Assembly (NCBI GenBank): GCA_037044905.1
Contig: JBAOKB010000144.1
Coordinates: 1,860,001-1,924,000 of the forward strand
DNA from: Hortaea werneckii
Taxonomy: Eukaryota > Ascomycota > Dothideomycetes > Mycosphaerellales > Teratosphaeriaceae
DNA length: 64,000 bases
Reading direction: 5' to 3'
Shown: positions 42,017-52,403 of the stretch, in pieces
How the letters are laid out: every line of letters starts with the position of its first letter
How positions within the stretch are numbered: position 1 is the first letter of the stretch
Notes under the pieces: generated by a model
Databases searched by the model: none
What the model was told of the DNA's origin: nothing
The model's input: the letters and a program-made list of their open reading frames with translations, nothing else
Position numbers and translations under genes: made by a program

Positions 42017-43204
42017 ATGTCTGACCAGAACGGCCCCAGTCCATCGCGGGCGGGCAATAAGCAGCAGCTTCTCGCAGCAGGTTTCAACGCTCATGGTCAA
42101 TTAAACCCTTCTCACAGCGAAGACTTGCAAAGCTTTCAACCTATCGAGATCCTACCCGGAGAACACAATATCGACGTCTTCTTCGCAGGGTGGAGCCAGA
42201 CAGTGCTTTCGTCAAAACCCTCAGCCGACTATCATGGACACGGGACACATCTACGTTTCCTAGGGTTCTCGGGACAAGACCACGGCGCTGACACAAACGG
42301 ACAGAGAAGTCACAGGGCATTAGGACTGGAATGTGGCATTGGTGACCTTGACGGTTTGAAAGCCTACGTAGAAGAAGACGGATCCTTGTACTGGCTATCT
42401 GGGACGACGTGGACGACATCAGGTGATGATGACCATCCCAAGATCGGTCAAATCGCCCTTGCAGGAAATGATAGGGTGGCGTTGACGTTCAGGACTGCGC
42501 CTGCAAGCACCATGTGTCATGTGGTAGAGTTTGAAACGCTGGAGAAGGCTACTGAGTGGTATTGCAACCCGGCTGACAAGACTAAGCATCCGGATAGACA
42601 TCACATGCTCCATAGCCGTCTCCGGCAACTTCTTGCAGCCGCCACAACCTTCCTTCTCTTGATGGAAGACGGGTCGGTCTATTCTTGGGGCGACCCACGA
42701 CACCAATCGCTCGGTCGCCCGATCAGTGGTGAGGGGACCACGGGGGCTGACAGTCCTGGAATTATTGAGGCCATCGGGGGACTGAAGATCGACAAGATTG
42801 CTTGCGGAGGTTGGCTGAATGCTGCTCTAGCGACAGAGGACGGGGCGCTTTATCTTTGGGGCGCGGCCGTAAGCCCTGTGTGCGAAGACGCCATCAAGTG
42901 CCTTTCTGATGCTGGCCCGGGCGAAGTAGTGCTTGTTGATTTGGTGTCAGAAGAATGTGAGCCGGCAGGCGATATCGATGCATCAGATATCGTGGATGTG
43001 GCGGTCGGCAGCGCGCATGTGGCAGCTGTGACCGAAGCCGGTCATCTCTATGTCGTTGGAGCCAACCACACTGGCCAACTCGGCTTGGAAAAAGATGAAG
43101 CTTTCTCAGAAGACTGGCAGATGGTGACGAGTCTCCAGAACGTCCGTCGCACAATCTGTGGACCACGGAGTACGTTTGCGTTTGGTACTTTGCTGGAGGC
43201 ATGA
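42017..43204 (+). CDS. RCC1-repeat protein (Ats1/Kti13-like)
   Basis: An intronless 395-residue ORF. Repeated RCC1-type blades are visible: LLAAGFNAHGQLNPS, RFLGFSGQDHG, FLLLMEDGSVYSWGDPRHQSLGR, IACGGWLNAALATEDGALYL WG, and VAVGSAHVAAVTEAGHLYVV followed by GANHTGQLGLEK. The length and spaced blades suggest a beta-propeller of the Ats1/Kti13 kind, a cytosolic partner of Kti11 in the diphthamide and Elongator pathways. RCC1 (Ran GEF) itself is less likely because repeats are few and the N-terminal nuclear signal is missing. Identity as Ats1 is a tentative family-level guess. Confidence 0.8.
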   Translation: MSDQNGPSPSRAGNKQQLLAAGFNAHGQLNPSHSEDLQSFQPIEILPGEHNIDVFFAGWSQTVLSSKPSADYHGHGTHLRFLGFSGQDHGADTNGQRSHRALGLECGIGDLDGLKAYVEEDGSLYWLSGTTWTTSGDDDHPKIGQIALAGNDRVALTFRTAPASTMCHVVEFETLEKATEWYCNPADKTKHPDRHHMLHSRLRQLLAAATTFLLLMEDGSVYSWGDPRHQSLGRPISGEGTTGADSPGIIEAIGGLKIDKIACGGWLNAALATEDGALYLWGAAVSPVCEDAIKCLSDAGPGEVVLVDLVSEECEPAGDIDASDIVDVAVGSAHVAAVTEAGHLYVVGANHTGQLGLEKDEAFSEDWQMVTSLQNVRRTICGPRSTFAFGTLLEA

Positions 43205-43231
43205 GTAGGCACTCAAGCAGCTGGTTGAGAA

Positions 43232-44101
43232 TCAATTCATGACGCGCAGAAAGCCAAACGTGATGTTCACAAGAAACCCGGACAGAACGGCAATCTGCTT
43301 TCGCCTTGACCAGACGCCCTCTTCACGCATGAGCCAGAACATGGCGCCCATGGGCCAGAAGAAGCCCATCAGATTGCCATATAGCATATCCTCAAGGCCA
43401 CCAGCGTCTTCACTGTTGAAGCCGCCTGCGCCTTCTTCGCCACCACCTGCTGCTGCATTTGAACCGGAGTCGAGCCACCTTTCCTCGAGAGCCAGGAGAT
43501 CAGGGCCAGATGGCATGGTGTCTGGTGTGTGAGTATGTGCTTGTATGGCAAGAAACTGTGTTCGGAGCTGAGCAACCTCGGCCTGGGTGAAACCTGCGTT
43601 GATGAGGCGGTCGAAGCCTCGAGGTGCTGGAGTGGTAGTAGACTGTTCGACGCCATTGCTTGTCGTGTTCTGTAAACTCGGAACAGCGTTCTTAGTTTCG
43701 AGTGCATCATTAGCCTCCTGTGCCTGTCTAGTTTCCTGGGCTAGTTCCGAGTCCGATAGCTTGTCGCCAATTGAGCAGTGGATGTAGACCCTAGCAGCTG
43801 CGGGCTTCGTCTCACGTAAAGGTTGCTTTCCCTTTGCCTTGTCGCTCTTTTGCTCCGTATCCTGAGGTGGCGGTAAAGTGACGCTGATATTCTTCGAGAG
43901 CGCAGCAGCATCTTGCAAGACTTTGCCCGAGTGGATGAGACGGAGACGACTCTGGGAGGCAGGCGCGTCAAGCTGTCCACGGATCTGCTGTTTGAGTGAC
44001 AGAGTGCTTGTCTTGGATGGCGCAAAGATTGTCAAGATGACGTCGGGAGTGGAAGACGAGAAGCGTATCACTAAATCTAATGGGGTCTCTGATGCAGCCA
44101 T
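43232..44101 (-). CDS. dsc3: Dsc E3 ligase complex subunit 3
   Basis: An intronless 289-residue protein. The N-terminal ubiquitin-like domain (about 8-100, LDLVIRFSSSTPDVILTIFA, then LRLIHSGKVLQDAAAL) and a Tyr-Ile-His-Cys segment are followed by the conserved RGFDRLINAGFTQAEVAQLR motif at about 165 and the LEERWLD block. Two C-terminal membrane helices follow (FFWPMGAMFWLM, IAVLSGFLVNITFGFL). This is the DUF2407/DUF2407_C architecture of Dsc3. The Dsc complex is a Golgi/ER ubiquitin ligase that activates SREBP by cleavage in many fungi. It is divergent from the LeuRS gene. Confidence 0.9.
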   Translation of the reverse strand: MAASETPLDLVIRFSSSTPDVILTIFAPSKTSTLSLKQQIRGQLDAPASQSRLRLIHSGKVLQDAAALSKNISVTLPPPQDTEQKSDKAKGKQPLRETKPAAARVYIHCSIGDKLSDSELAQETRQAQEANDALETKNAVPSLQNTTSNGVEQSTTTPAPRGFDRLINAGFTQAEVAQLRTQFLAIQAHTHTPDTMPSGPDLLALEERWLDSGSNAAAGGGEEGAGGFNSEDAGGLEDMLYGNLMGFFWPMGAMFWLMREEGVWSRRKQIAVLSGFLVNITFGFLRVMN

Positions 44102-44567
44102 TGCTCCTAGTTACATAGTATCATTACCGATGGTTGTTCAATAGCGATCATGCCCACGAAGTGCTCAGGGTGTGTGGAAGGACGAAGCTGCGCCAAGGGA
44201 TTGATGAATCAAATTGATCGAGAGTCACCCAAACGCGACAGCACCTCTAGCCGAAGTTGGTGGATATTTGATTGACAACGCCCGCTGAGCCGTCCGCTCC
44301 TGACCAACACCCCCGGATGTTGATTAAGATAGCGTTGGCGCGATCGGAAGCCGACAAAAAGTTTGCCGAGTGTGAGCTGCAGGAACCGCAGCAAAAGTCA
44401 TGTCAGCGCCCCTCCATTGCCTGCCCCTCGTGCGAAGTGCGAATCTTCACATGTCTCCCACGATCCCGTGACTCACAACCACCACGCTGCCCTTTCGCCA
44501 ATTCCTCCGGCTTCCAGCCGGCTTGCGCTCCTTCCCGTCTCGTCAATCGCAACGAAGCTATCCAACC
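44102..44567. other. divergent promoter, dsc3 / LeuRS
   Basis: 466 bases between two divergent start codons. An in-frame upstream ATG at 44523 could extend LeuRS by 15 residues. No other gene is seen. Confidence 0.4.
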
Positions 44568-47500
44568 ATGGCTGCCGTCAACGCAACCCAGGCGGCCCTG
44601 CAGCCCGCCGCTCAGCCTAAGGGCACGCTAAAGATCGAGAACACGGACAAGAGAGATACCCTGATCGCGTCCGAGAAGAAGTATCAGAAGGCCTGGGCCG
44701 ACTCCAAGGTGTTCGAGCAAGATGCCCCCTCCCTTCAGGATGTCCCGCTCCACGCCCTCGCCCCGAAGGAGCTCAGGGAGAAGCACCCCAAGTATCTGGC
44801 GACCATGGCATACCCCTACATGAACGGTACCCTTCACGCCGGTCACTCCTTCACCGCCTCCAAGTTGGAATTTGCTGTCGGCTGGGCTCGCATGAAAGGC
44901 CTCCGCGCCTTGTACCCTCAGGGCTACCACTGCACCGGCATGCCCATCAAGGCATGTGCCGATAAGCTGGTCCGGGAGATCGAGATGTTTGGGCAGAACT
45001 TTGAGAAGTGTGAGCTGAACGAGGTTGCTGCCGACGAGGACACAGAGAAGCCGAAAGGCGAGGTCAACGGTGAACTCACTGCGCCGGCCCCGGTCCAGGA
45101 GACGACACAGACGGACGTAACCAAGTTCAGCGCTAAGAAGAGCAAGGCGGCTGCGAAAACCAACGTCGCCTTGAAGTACCAGTTCCAGATCATGCTGGCT
45201 CTTGGCATTCCCATTGAGGAGATTCATAAATTTGCCGACCCGCAGCATTGGCTGGAGTTCTTCCCCCCGCTTTGCCAACGGGACTTGACCAACTTGGGCT
45301 GCAGAGTGGACTGGAGGAGGAGCATGGTGACAACAGATGCGAACCTTTACTATGATGCGTTTGTGCGGTGGCAGATGAACAGGCTGAAGGAGATGGGCAA
45401 GATCAAATTCGGCAAGAGATATACGGTTTACTCGCCGAAGGACGGGCAGGCTTGTATGGACCACGACAGAAGTACGGGTGAAGGCGTGAACGTGCAGGAA
45501 TACACTGCATTGAAGTTGAGAGTCAAGGAGTGGGCCGCCCCTGCACAAGAGAAGGTTTCGAGCAAGATACCAGAAGGTGGCAATGTCTACTTCGTTCCGG
45601 CCACTCTGAGACCCGAAACGATGTATGGTCAGAATTGCTGTTTCGTGGGCCCGTCTATCGACTACGGCGTCTACGAGATTGTGAAGGGCAAGGAGTACTA
45701 CTTCGTATCTGACCGCGCAGCGCGCAACATGGCTTTCCAGGGCGTGACACCAGAGTGGGGCGTGTATCCTAAGGTGGCAGATTTGAAGGGCAGCGATGTG
45801 GTCGGAACGCTTGTCGCCGCACCTCTCTCCGTTCACAAGCAGGGTGTACGCATCTTGCCCATGGAATCCGTAAAGGCTTCCAAGGGTACCGGTGTAGTGA
45901 CATCCGTGCCTTCCGACTCACCTGATGACTACGCAACCATGATGGATTTGGTGAAGAAGGCGGACTACTACGGCATCAAGAAGGAGTGGGCAGACCTGGA
46001 AATCCTGCCTATCATCGAGACGCCATCATATGGTAACTTGACGGCCAAGCATTTGGTGGAGAAGATGAAGATCAACTCGCCCAAGGACGCGAAGCAGCTA
46101 GCTGAAGCCAAGGATCTCGCATACAAGGAAGGCTTCTACAAGGGCAAGATGATCTACGGCGACTTTGCCGGCAAGACTGTTGAGGAAGCGAAGCCGCTTG
46201 TAAAGCAGCAACTGCTTGATTCCGGTGAGGCTTTCAATTACGCTGAGCCCGATGGCTTGGTCGTCAGCCGTTCTGGAGATGAATGTGTTGCGGGCCATCT
46301 GGACCAGTGGTTTATGAACTACGGTACGCCTTCCCGATCTGGTGATGGGACTTGGCAGCCGGCAGTCCTGGAACATGTCACAAATGAGAAGGGCGAGGGC
46401 TTGCACACTTTCTCTACCGAAGTGAAGAACGCCTTCACACAGGTGCTTGATTGGCTAGCGCAGTGGGCTTGCGCGCGGTCGTACGGTCTTGGTACCAAGC
46501 TCCCCTGGGACCAAAGTCAGCTTGTCGAGTCGCTTTCCGATTCGACAATCTATATGGCCTACTATACCATCGCACACATGCTACACAAAGACATCTTTGG
46601 AAAAGAGCCTGGCTCTGCAGGCCTCTCAGCAGATGAGATGACGGACGAGGTTTGGGACTACCTCTTCTGCCGTTCCGAAACCATCCCGGAGCACCTCAAG
46701 ACCAAAGAGGATAGCCTGAAGAAGATGAGACGGGAATTCGAATACTGGTACCCTCTCGACGTCAGAATTTCCGGCAAGGACTTGATCCAGAACCACTTGA
46801 CTTTCTTCCTCTACGTTCACGTCGCCATTTTCCCGAAGGAGTACTGGCCGAGAGCGATCAGAGTGAACGGACATCTGCTGCTGAATGGTGAGAAGATGTC
46901 AAAGTCGACGGGCAACTTCTTGACTCTGGCCGATGCAACGACCAAGTTCGGTGCCGATGCCACAAGAATTGCTCTTGCCGACGCCGGTGATGGTATCGAA
47001 GATGCCAACTTTGAAGAGACGGTCGCCAACTCAAATATCCTGCGCATGTACGAGCTGCGTGCGTGGTGCGAAAGTGTCATCAATGATGCACGCCCACTCA
47101 AGGATGGCGAAACATACGATCAGGTTAGACAGAACGAGCGTCATAAGAACAATGACTCGATCCAGCGCACAGGTGCTAAGGGCTTCTGGGACGAGGTGTT
47201 TGAGAACGAGCTCAATGGCTTGGTCAAGATTGCCGGCGAAGAATACGACGCATCAAACTACAAGGCCGCTGTCAAGTCCGGGCTGTACGACTTCACCTCC
47301 GCCAGAGACTTCTACCGAGAAATCACCAAGGCCGCTGGCATTGGTATGCACGCGGACTCTTTGCGCCGATACATTGAGCTCCAGGCTCTGATGGTAACCG
47401 TTGTAGCTCCCCATTGGGCTGAACACATCTGGCTCGAGGTGCTGAAGAAGAGCGACACTGTGCAGAACGCGCTCTTCCCCGAGGCACCAGCGCAGAAGCC

Positions 47501-48065
47501 AGAGCTGACGGCGGCACGCGAGTACGTGCGTAGTACCCAGTCAAACATCACGAGTGGCGAGGGCGCACAGCTGAAGAAGATGGCCAAGGGCAAGCAAACC
47601 TCGTATGACCCCAAGAAGGAGAAGAAGCTGTCCATCTTTGCTGCTCTCTCATACCCCAAGTGGCAGGATGATGTGATCGAGGTGGTTCGACAGAACTTCA
47701 AGGACATGAAGCTGGACGTTGGCGGTGTCAGCAAGTCTATCCCCAAGACCGAGAGCAAGCGAGCCATGCCTTTCGTCCAAGGACTCAAGAAGAGCCTGGA
47801 GACTGGCATCGAGCCATCGACCGTCTTTGAGAGGAAGCTGGCATTTGACGAGGTCAAGGTGCTGAAGGAGATGGTTCCTGGACTGAAGCAGACGATCCAG
47901 AAATGTGCCGCTGTCGAAGTCATCGTTGTGAATGAAGGTGGGAAGAGTGGAAAGGTGGTTGGTGGTAGCGAGGGTATAAAGGAGGGCGAGGAGAGAGCGG
48001 AACTGCCCCAGGTTGCTGAGAATGCTGTTCCTGGCCAGCCGACGTTCTTCTTTGAGAATGCGTAA
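44568..48065 (+). CDS. cytosolic leucyl-tRNA synthetase
   Basis: An intronless 1165-residue class I synthetase. The HIGH-type motif is HAGH at 90-93 (YMNGTLHAGHSFT) and the KMSKS motif is at 776-780 (GEKMSKSTGNFLT). The CP1 editing domain lies between about 270 and 560, with a threonine-rich TTDANL segment and GTGVVTSVPSDSPDDYA. The C-terminal VI/extension region carries the eukaryotic/archaeal-type KKLSIFAALSYPKWQ and ends without organelle signals. Leu-tRNA(Leu) made here supports cytosolic translation. ATG at 44568 (MAAVNATQ) is favoured over 44523, whose extension is a short basic sequence that might weakly target mitochondria. Confidence 0.95.
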   Translation: MAAVNATQAALQPAAQPKGTLKIENTDKRDTLIASEKKYQKAWADSKVFEQDAPSLQDVPLHALAPKELREKHPKYLATMAYPYMNGTLHAGHSFTASKLEFAVGWARMKGLRALYPQGYHCTGMPIKACADKLVREIEMFGQNFEKCELNEVAADEDTEKPKGEVNGELTAPAPVQETTQTDVTKFSAKKSKAAAKTNVALKYQFQIMLALGIPIEEIHKFADPQHWLEFFPPLCQRDLTNLGCRVDWRRSMVTTDANLYYDAFVRWQMNRLKEMGKIKFGKRYTVYSPKDGQACMDHDRSTGEGVNVQEYTALKLRVKEWAAPAQEKVSSKIPEGGNVYFVPATLRPETMYGQNCCFVGPSIDYGVYEIVKGKEYYFVSDRAARNMAFQGVTPEWGVYPKVADLKGSDVVGTLVAAPLSVHKQGVRILPMESVKASKGTGVVTSVPSDSPDDYATMMDLVKKADYYGIKKEWADLEILPIIETPSYGNLTAKHLVEKMKINSPKDAKQLAEAKDLAYKEGFYKGKMIYGDFAGKTVEEAKPLVKQQLLDSGEAFNYAEPDGLVVSRSGDECVAGHLDQWFMNYGTPSRSGDGTWQPAVLEHVTNEKGEGLHTFSTEVKNAFTQVLDWLAQWACARSYGLGTKLPWDQSQLVESLSDSTIYMAYYTIAHMLHKDIFGKEPGSAGLSADEMTDEVWDYLFCRSETIPEHLKTKEDSLKKMRREFEYWYPLDVRISGKDLIQNHLTFFLYVHVAIFPKEYWPRAIRVNGHLLLNGEKMSKSTGNFLTLADATTKFGADATRIALADAGDGIEDANFEETVANSNILRMYELRAWCESVINDARPLKDGETYDQVRQNERHKNNDSIQRTGAKGFWDEVFENELNGLVKIAGEEYDASNYKAAVKSGLYDFTSARDFYREITKAAGIGMHADSLRRYIELQALMVTVVAPHWAEHIWLEVLKKSDTVQNALFPEAPAQKPELTAAREYVRSTQSNITSGEGAQLKKMAKGKQTSYDPKKEKKLSIFAALSYPKWQDDVIEVVRQNFKDMKLDVGGVSKSIPKTESKRAMPFVQGLKKSLETGIEPSTVFERKLAFDEVKVLKEMVPGLKQTIQKCAAVEVIVVNEGGKSGKVVGGSEGIKEGEERAELPQVAENAVPGQPTFFFENA

Positions 48066-48714
48066 ACCGCCGAGCCAATGATTAGCCATGGCCAGCACGT
48101 GACGACCGGGTACGGATGGGTTGCCGTCCGACGAGGGAGTACAATCTGTTGCTGAAGTCACGGTGCTGCGGCCGACGCTAAGTAGCTACATGTAGGAACA
48201 ACTTGTATGCGCCTAATCGTGAGCGAATCTGCATGCACATGAGGCGAGCGTTGTTTGTCACTGTCAACTCGATGGGTCTTCCAACTCGTACATAGCATGC
48301 TATAGCACCACGGGCACTTATGGTACCTCTAGTAGTACAACAATGGCGCTTAGCCCCGGCCTTGGCCCGATAGCAGTCCTCGTGAGCCACTTTCTCATCA
48401 TCGTTACGGTTTTTCCGGCAGAGTTTGGACGACTCGGAAGCTTGGGATAAACCCCATTCCCAGAACAACCGAGAAAGGCCCAATCATGAGCCCCACGATG
48501 ACCGGTGATGACCGTGCAGTTTCAGGGCAGACAAACGTCCCCGCATCGAGCCCCAAACTGGCTGACTGACTGGCCCTTGGCGGGGACTCCGCCCCTCCGC
48601 GCTTGCCTTGTCAATCGCCGACGAGCAATATGTTCCGGCCGGTTCGCTCTTTGCTCAGCGTATTGCTCAAAATGCATGTGTCGCCGACGAAGCGGACTGC
48701 CATGCTAGACGGAC
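48066..48714. other. intergenic, promoter of the Zn2Cys6 gene
   Basis: 650 bases between LeuRS and the regulator. It contains the palindrome CCGGCCGG at 48635-48642, about 75 bases before the regulator's ATG. The same 8-mer lies in the inositol oxygenase upstream region. Confidence 0.4.
48635..48642. promoter_or_regulatory. candidate CGG/CCG palindrome upstream of the regulator
   Basis: CCGGCCGG, a palindrome containing paired CGG half-sites as bound by Zn2Cys6 dimers. It occurs 73 bases upstream of the start at 48715 and again at 52778-52785 upstream of the inositol oxygenase gene. Whether it is used is unknown; an 8-mer this size is expected about once by chance in 64 kb, and one more copy lies near 12384. 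Confidence 0.25.
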
Positions 48715-50940
48715 ATGTCCACCGCTCCGTCCAACACTCCGAGAACACGGACCGGCTGGTAAGATTGTTAATCCGGGGCGCCGATGCGGACGACCAGACG
48801 GTGCAGGCACTGATGGGTGTACAGCCAAAACTGCCGTGTAAGGCACCTGAAATGTAGGCGACTTCCTACCTTGGTGGCTCTTGGGTCCGAAGGCGTATCG
48901 CTGACACGCGCGGAAAAGGTGACGAGCAACGACCCTCCTGCACAAGATGTGAAAAGGCAGGTATGTATAGGCGCAAATGGCTCTATTCAGCGGCAGGTCC
49001 TGACTTCGGTCGTGCAACAGGCATTGAGTGCGTCCGTGGATACAACATTCGCTTCAGACATGGCGCCAATCCAAGGTATGCACGTCCGATCCTTGGACAG
49101 TAGACCCGGCCCTTAACCAGATTGCAGCATCGCTTCCAAGGGCTCCGGTCCCGCCAAATCGGATCTGGATTTTAGCAAAACCCAGCCATGGGTGAAGACT
49201 GCTAGAAATCTGACCTTTCTAGATGAGACGCAAGAACTCATCAGCATCTACGACCATGCCGCCGAGCCGGAGACAGACTACACTGCTGTGTTCCAGTGGC
49301 CTGAGAGTACTGGCACCCCGTCTGGCCCGTCGTCCGGCTTCGATACACATTCAGCACCGAGAGATTCTCCAGCAACCGTCAATAGCAACAGTGCTCTAGA
49401 ACGAGTGCACTCGACAGGCCACGCCGATTTTGCTGGCTTGACTTCGCCAGCTAAACGTCGACGGCTAACGACAAGCGGCCCATACAACACTTCGAGCACA
49501 TCACCCGCTAATTCCCAGGGCGTCTTATCACATGTATTTCAGTCGACCTCGTCTCCGGCGAAATCATGGCACGCATCACCACACAACAAAGTCTCTCCTC
49601 ACTCAGGCTGGACTCCTCAGCTAATGCAGGACATTGAGGAGCTGACCGGTGGCTATGGGGCCGATTCGAGTGGGATGAACGTCGACACCGGAGATGGGAG
49701 CGGCTATGGCGCAGCTACTGCGAGCGCAGATGCGAGCACCGGCTTCGCATCGCTTGAGCCGACGGTCTCACTTGGCCAACAGACCTTCAATGCTGTCTCC
49801 GACTCGCTATCACGTATCTACCTCGATACGCCGGTATGGCCGCTCGAGAAGAAAGAGGAGGCGTATCTACTACGATACTACGTGGAGAATCTGTCGCGAA
49901 ACTTTGACCTCACAGACAGTCTGAAACATTTTCGATACATGGTACCGCAGCGAGCAGCGACTTGTCCGACACTTCTCAATGCCATTCTAGCCCTGTCGGC
50001 GAGGCATCTGAGTCGAGTGGGGAAGTACGATCCTCTTGTGTCCAACAAGTACCACCAGGAGTGCCTCAAGCATCTCATACCCATGCTGGACGATACAACG
50101 GCAATATTGGACGAGAATTTATTGGCCTCGACCATCATACTTCGGCACCTCGAGGAGATCGAAGTGCCCCTCTCCGGCCAGTCCCCGGCAGATCAACAAA
50201 GTCATCTTTTCGGCGCCCATGCTTTCATGATGAGCCAAGAACACGTTGCGATGGCCGGCGGTTTGCGACAAGCGGCGTTCTGGGTAGGTCTTCGGCAGGA
50301 GATCTACGTTGCTTTTGTCAACCAGCGGTCGATTATTCCCGACTTGACGCATTGCAACGTCGACCGCTCGTTCGATGCTGCACCCGACGATGTCTGGGCC
50401 TGCAGGATGGTGGTGCTGTGCGCAGACGTGATTCGCTGGTGCTTTGGAAGCGAAGATCACAACGTGTCCACCTATACCTACCTTGCGGACATGGTCGCCC
50501 AGTGGCATGCATCGAAGCCACCATCTTTCACACCAATCTATTATGCGCCGCCGGGACCAGACAATGTCTTCCCGGAACTGTGGTATGTCCAAGATGATGT
50601 GCTCGTTGGACTACATCACTACCACATAGCTCGGATCTTACTAGCGTCCTACAACCCTCGCATTCCCCGTTTGGGACCGGGACGTGCCGTCGCCCTGCGG
50701 GAAATGGATCAGGAGATCAAAGAACATGTCCTCGCCGGGTGCGGCATGACGTTGAGCAATTCCTCTATGGCTCCCAATTTCACCTACGCAAGCATGGGTG
50801 TCACGATGGCGGGCGACAAGTTCACCGACCGCCGGGAGCAAGAGGCGCTCATGGATGTCTTGAGAGTTTGTGACGAACAGTATGGATGGCCGACGGGACA
50901 TGCTACAGGCAATCTGAAGCTTGCTTGGGGTTGGGAGTAG
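48715..50940 (+). CDS. Zn2Cys6 transcription factor, candidate cluster regulator
   Basis: Five exons, 48715-48758, 48825-48853, 48919-48960, 49021-49075 and 49128-50940 (introns 66, 65, 60 and 52 nt), total 660 residues. The first four exons together spell the zinc cluster, from CQNC and RVRHLKC through CTRC to EKAGIEC, in the exact C-x2-C-x6-C-x6-C-x2-C-x6-C spacing, then VRGYNIRFRHG. Each junction keeps frame, and branch-like CTGAT/CTGAC/CTTAAC boxes precede the acceptors. The large exon opens with SKTQPWVKTARNLTFLDE and contains a fungal_trans_2-type helical domain (AILALSARHLSRVGKYD, LLASTIILRHLEEIEVPLSG). It is probably nuclear and binds CGG-type sites. It lies at the left end of the inositol/uronate gene group, 458 bases from inositol oxygenase, so regulation of that group is a fair inference. 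Confidence 0.9.
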
Positions 50941-51398
50941 TTATGATGATCCATTTCCTTCACGAATTTTTTTGACGACTGTACACAAGCAGAGCAATAC
51001 GACCGAGATGATCTTATTCAAATGATTTGTTGAATTAGCATTAGCCTTTTCATGTTGTAGGATACAATTCGAAATTAATCCAATGTCTACCGTGTGAACT
51101 TGCATGAGCTTACTTCACATTGGTTCGAGCAACTAGCATGTCGCCTGACGCAAGTCATGCCTAGATAACGATTTGTCCGCCTAATGCACGGTAACTCTAT
51201 CAAACATCCAACAATTTAAGCCTCTGATGCAAGCGGCGAAGAAACAGTCACGAAGGGGAAAAGAGCAATGAGACGGAAATTGTTCTTGGACGTTTGGAAA
51301 GATCATAACATCATTACATTCTCAACTACCTTCGCTCAAGGTAGGAGCTACATACACAAAGAACGCCAATACCTGTATAGAGAAAGCAAATGTTGAAT
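50941..51398. other. convergent intergenic region
   Basis: The 3' ends of the regulator (+) and inositol oxygenase (-) meet here. AT-rich. No gene is seen. Confidence 0.4.
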
Positions 51399-52403
51399 CT
51401 ACCACCTAATGACACGCTCCGTCTCGCCCTCCCGTGGTGGGAAGTAAGTGTTGATCAGACCCATGTAGTACTTCTTAAGCTCCTGGGCGTCTGGAAGCCC
51501 GTCGGACTTGGAGTAGAGGTCGTACGGGTTGAACGCCTTCACGGCCTTGAACATCTGCTCGTCCTTCTCGTTCATCATCCACTTGTAGCCGCCGGCGCTG
51601 TGCCAGGGGTAGAAGGAGTGGTACCGGATCATAGCGAGGGCCTCGTCAGGCAGCGTGCTCTGGTCCTTGCAGATGTGGTACAGGTACTCGTCGTGGCCCC
51701 AGCTGAGCATGACGTTGTCGAGGCCGCAGCCGGGGGTGTAGATGCCGTACTTGGTGCTGTAGATGGGGTCCTTGCTGTCCGGGTTGTTCTCGAACGTGCC
51801 CGGGTAGATGATGGATTCGTCGAAGCGGCAGCCGACGGGGAACGTGTCGCCGACGACGTCCCATTGACCGCGGGCGTCGTAGAAGAAGAGGAGCTTGCCG
51901 AGATCGTGGACGAGGCCGACGAGCTGGAACCATTGGGGCTTGCCGTCACGGCGGATGGCTTCGGCTGACTGGAGCAGGTGCTCGATCTGGCTGAGGGAGG
52001 TGTCAGGGTCGGACTCATCGATGAGCTCGTTCAGCTTCTCCATCGCCTGCCAGATGGTCATCTCGGCGCGGGTCTTGGACTTGAAGTCGTTGCGGGCCTT
52101 GAGATTGTAGGCGACGGTCTGCTTCTCGTGCTGCTCACGGTAGAAGTTCTTGACACGATCGCAGGCATCTTCGTATTGACGGAACTGAGTCTTGTCCTTT
52201 TCAGAGTCGAACTGCGACTTCTCGTAGATGTCGACCTCTTCCTTGGTGGCGTTGCCGTTCTTAACGCGCATGGCGGCCTTCAAAACGTTGACCTCATCGA
52301 CGGCGTCGGAGGTTGCTTCGAGAGCAAGACCATCGCGGTGGTCGTTGAAGTTCTCATTGATGTTAGGCTGCTCGGTGTGCTCGAGAACAGCTGCTGGTGC
52401 CAT
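51399..52403 (-). CDS. myo-inositol oxygenase
   Basis: An intronless 334-residue protein covering the MIOX family from end to end. The di-iron HD-fold ligands are in place: His142 in SQIEHLLQSAEAIR, His166-Asp167 in GLVHDLGK, His237 in SWGHDEYLYH, His262 in RYHSFYPWH and Asp295 in FNPYDLYSK. MIOX opens the ring of myo-inositol with O2 to give D-glucuronate, a cytosolic reaction. It sits between the Zn2Cys6 gene and an SDR gene. Its upstream region carries a CCGGCCGG palindrome and a GC-rich CTGGGG word of the CreA type; carbon repression is only a guess. Confidence 0.96.
   Translation of the reverse strand: MAPAAVLEHTEQPNINENFNDHRDGLALEATSDAVDEVNVLKAAMRVKNGNATKEEVDIYEKSQFDSEKDKTQFRQYEDACDRVKNFYREQHEKQTVAYNLKARNDFKSKTRAEMTIWQAMEKLNELIDESDPDTSLSQIEHLLQSAEAIRRDGKPQWFQLVGLVHDLGKLLFFYDARGQWDVVGDTFPVGCRFDESIIYPGTFENNPDSKDPIYSTKYGIYTPGCGLDNVMLSWGHDEYLYHICKDQSTLPDEALAMIRYHSFYPWHSAGGYKWMMNEKDEQMFKAVKAFNPYDLYSKSDGLPDAQELKKYYMGLINTYFPPREGETERVIRW

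Noticed and set aside
44523..44567. Upstream ATG of LeuRS as a mitochondrial targeting extension
   Set aside because: Only 15 residues; the cytosolic-type synthetase aligns from the ATG at 44568.
44628..45836. 402-residue antisense ORF opposite the LeuRS gene
   Set aside because: It mirrors the coding frame of a conserved enzyme; composition is non-proteinlike and no domain is seen.
51120..51140. GGTTCGAGCAAC, resembling a tRNA T-loop
   Set aside because: No acceptor or anticodon arm can be folded around it.
51390..51968. 192-residue antisense ORF opposite inositol oxygenase
   Set aside because: Val/Glu/Leu-rich mirror of a conserved gene.
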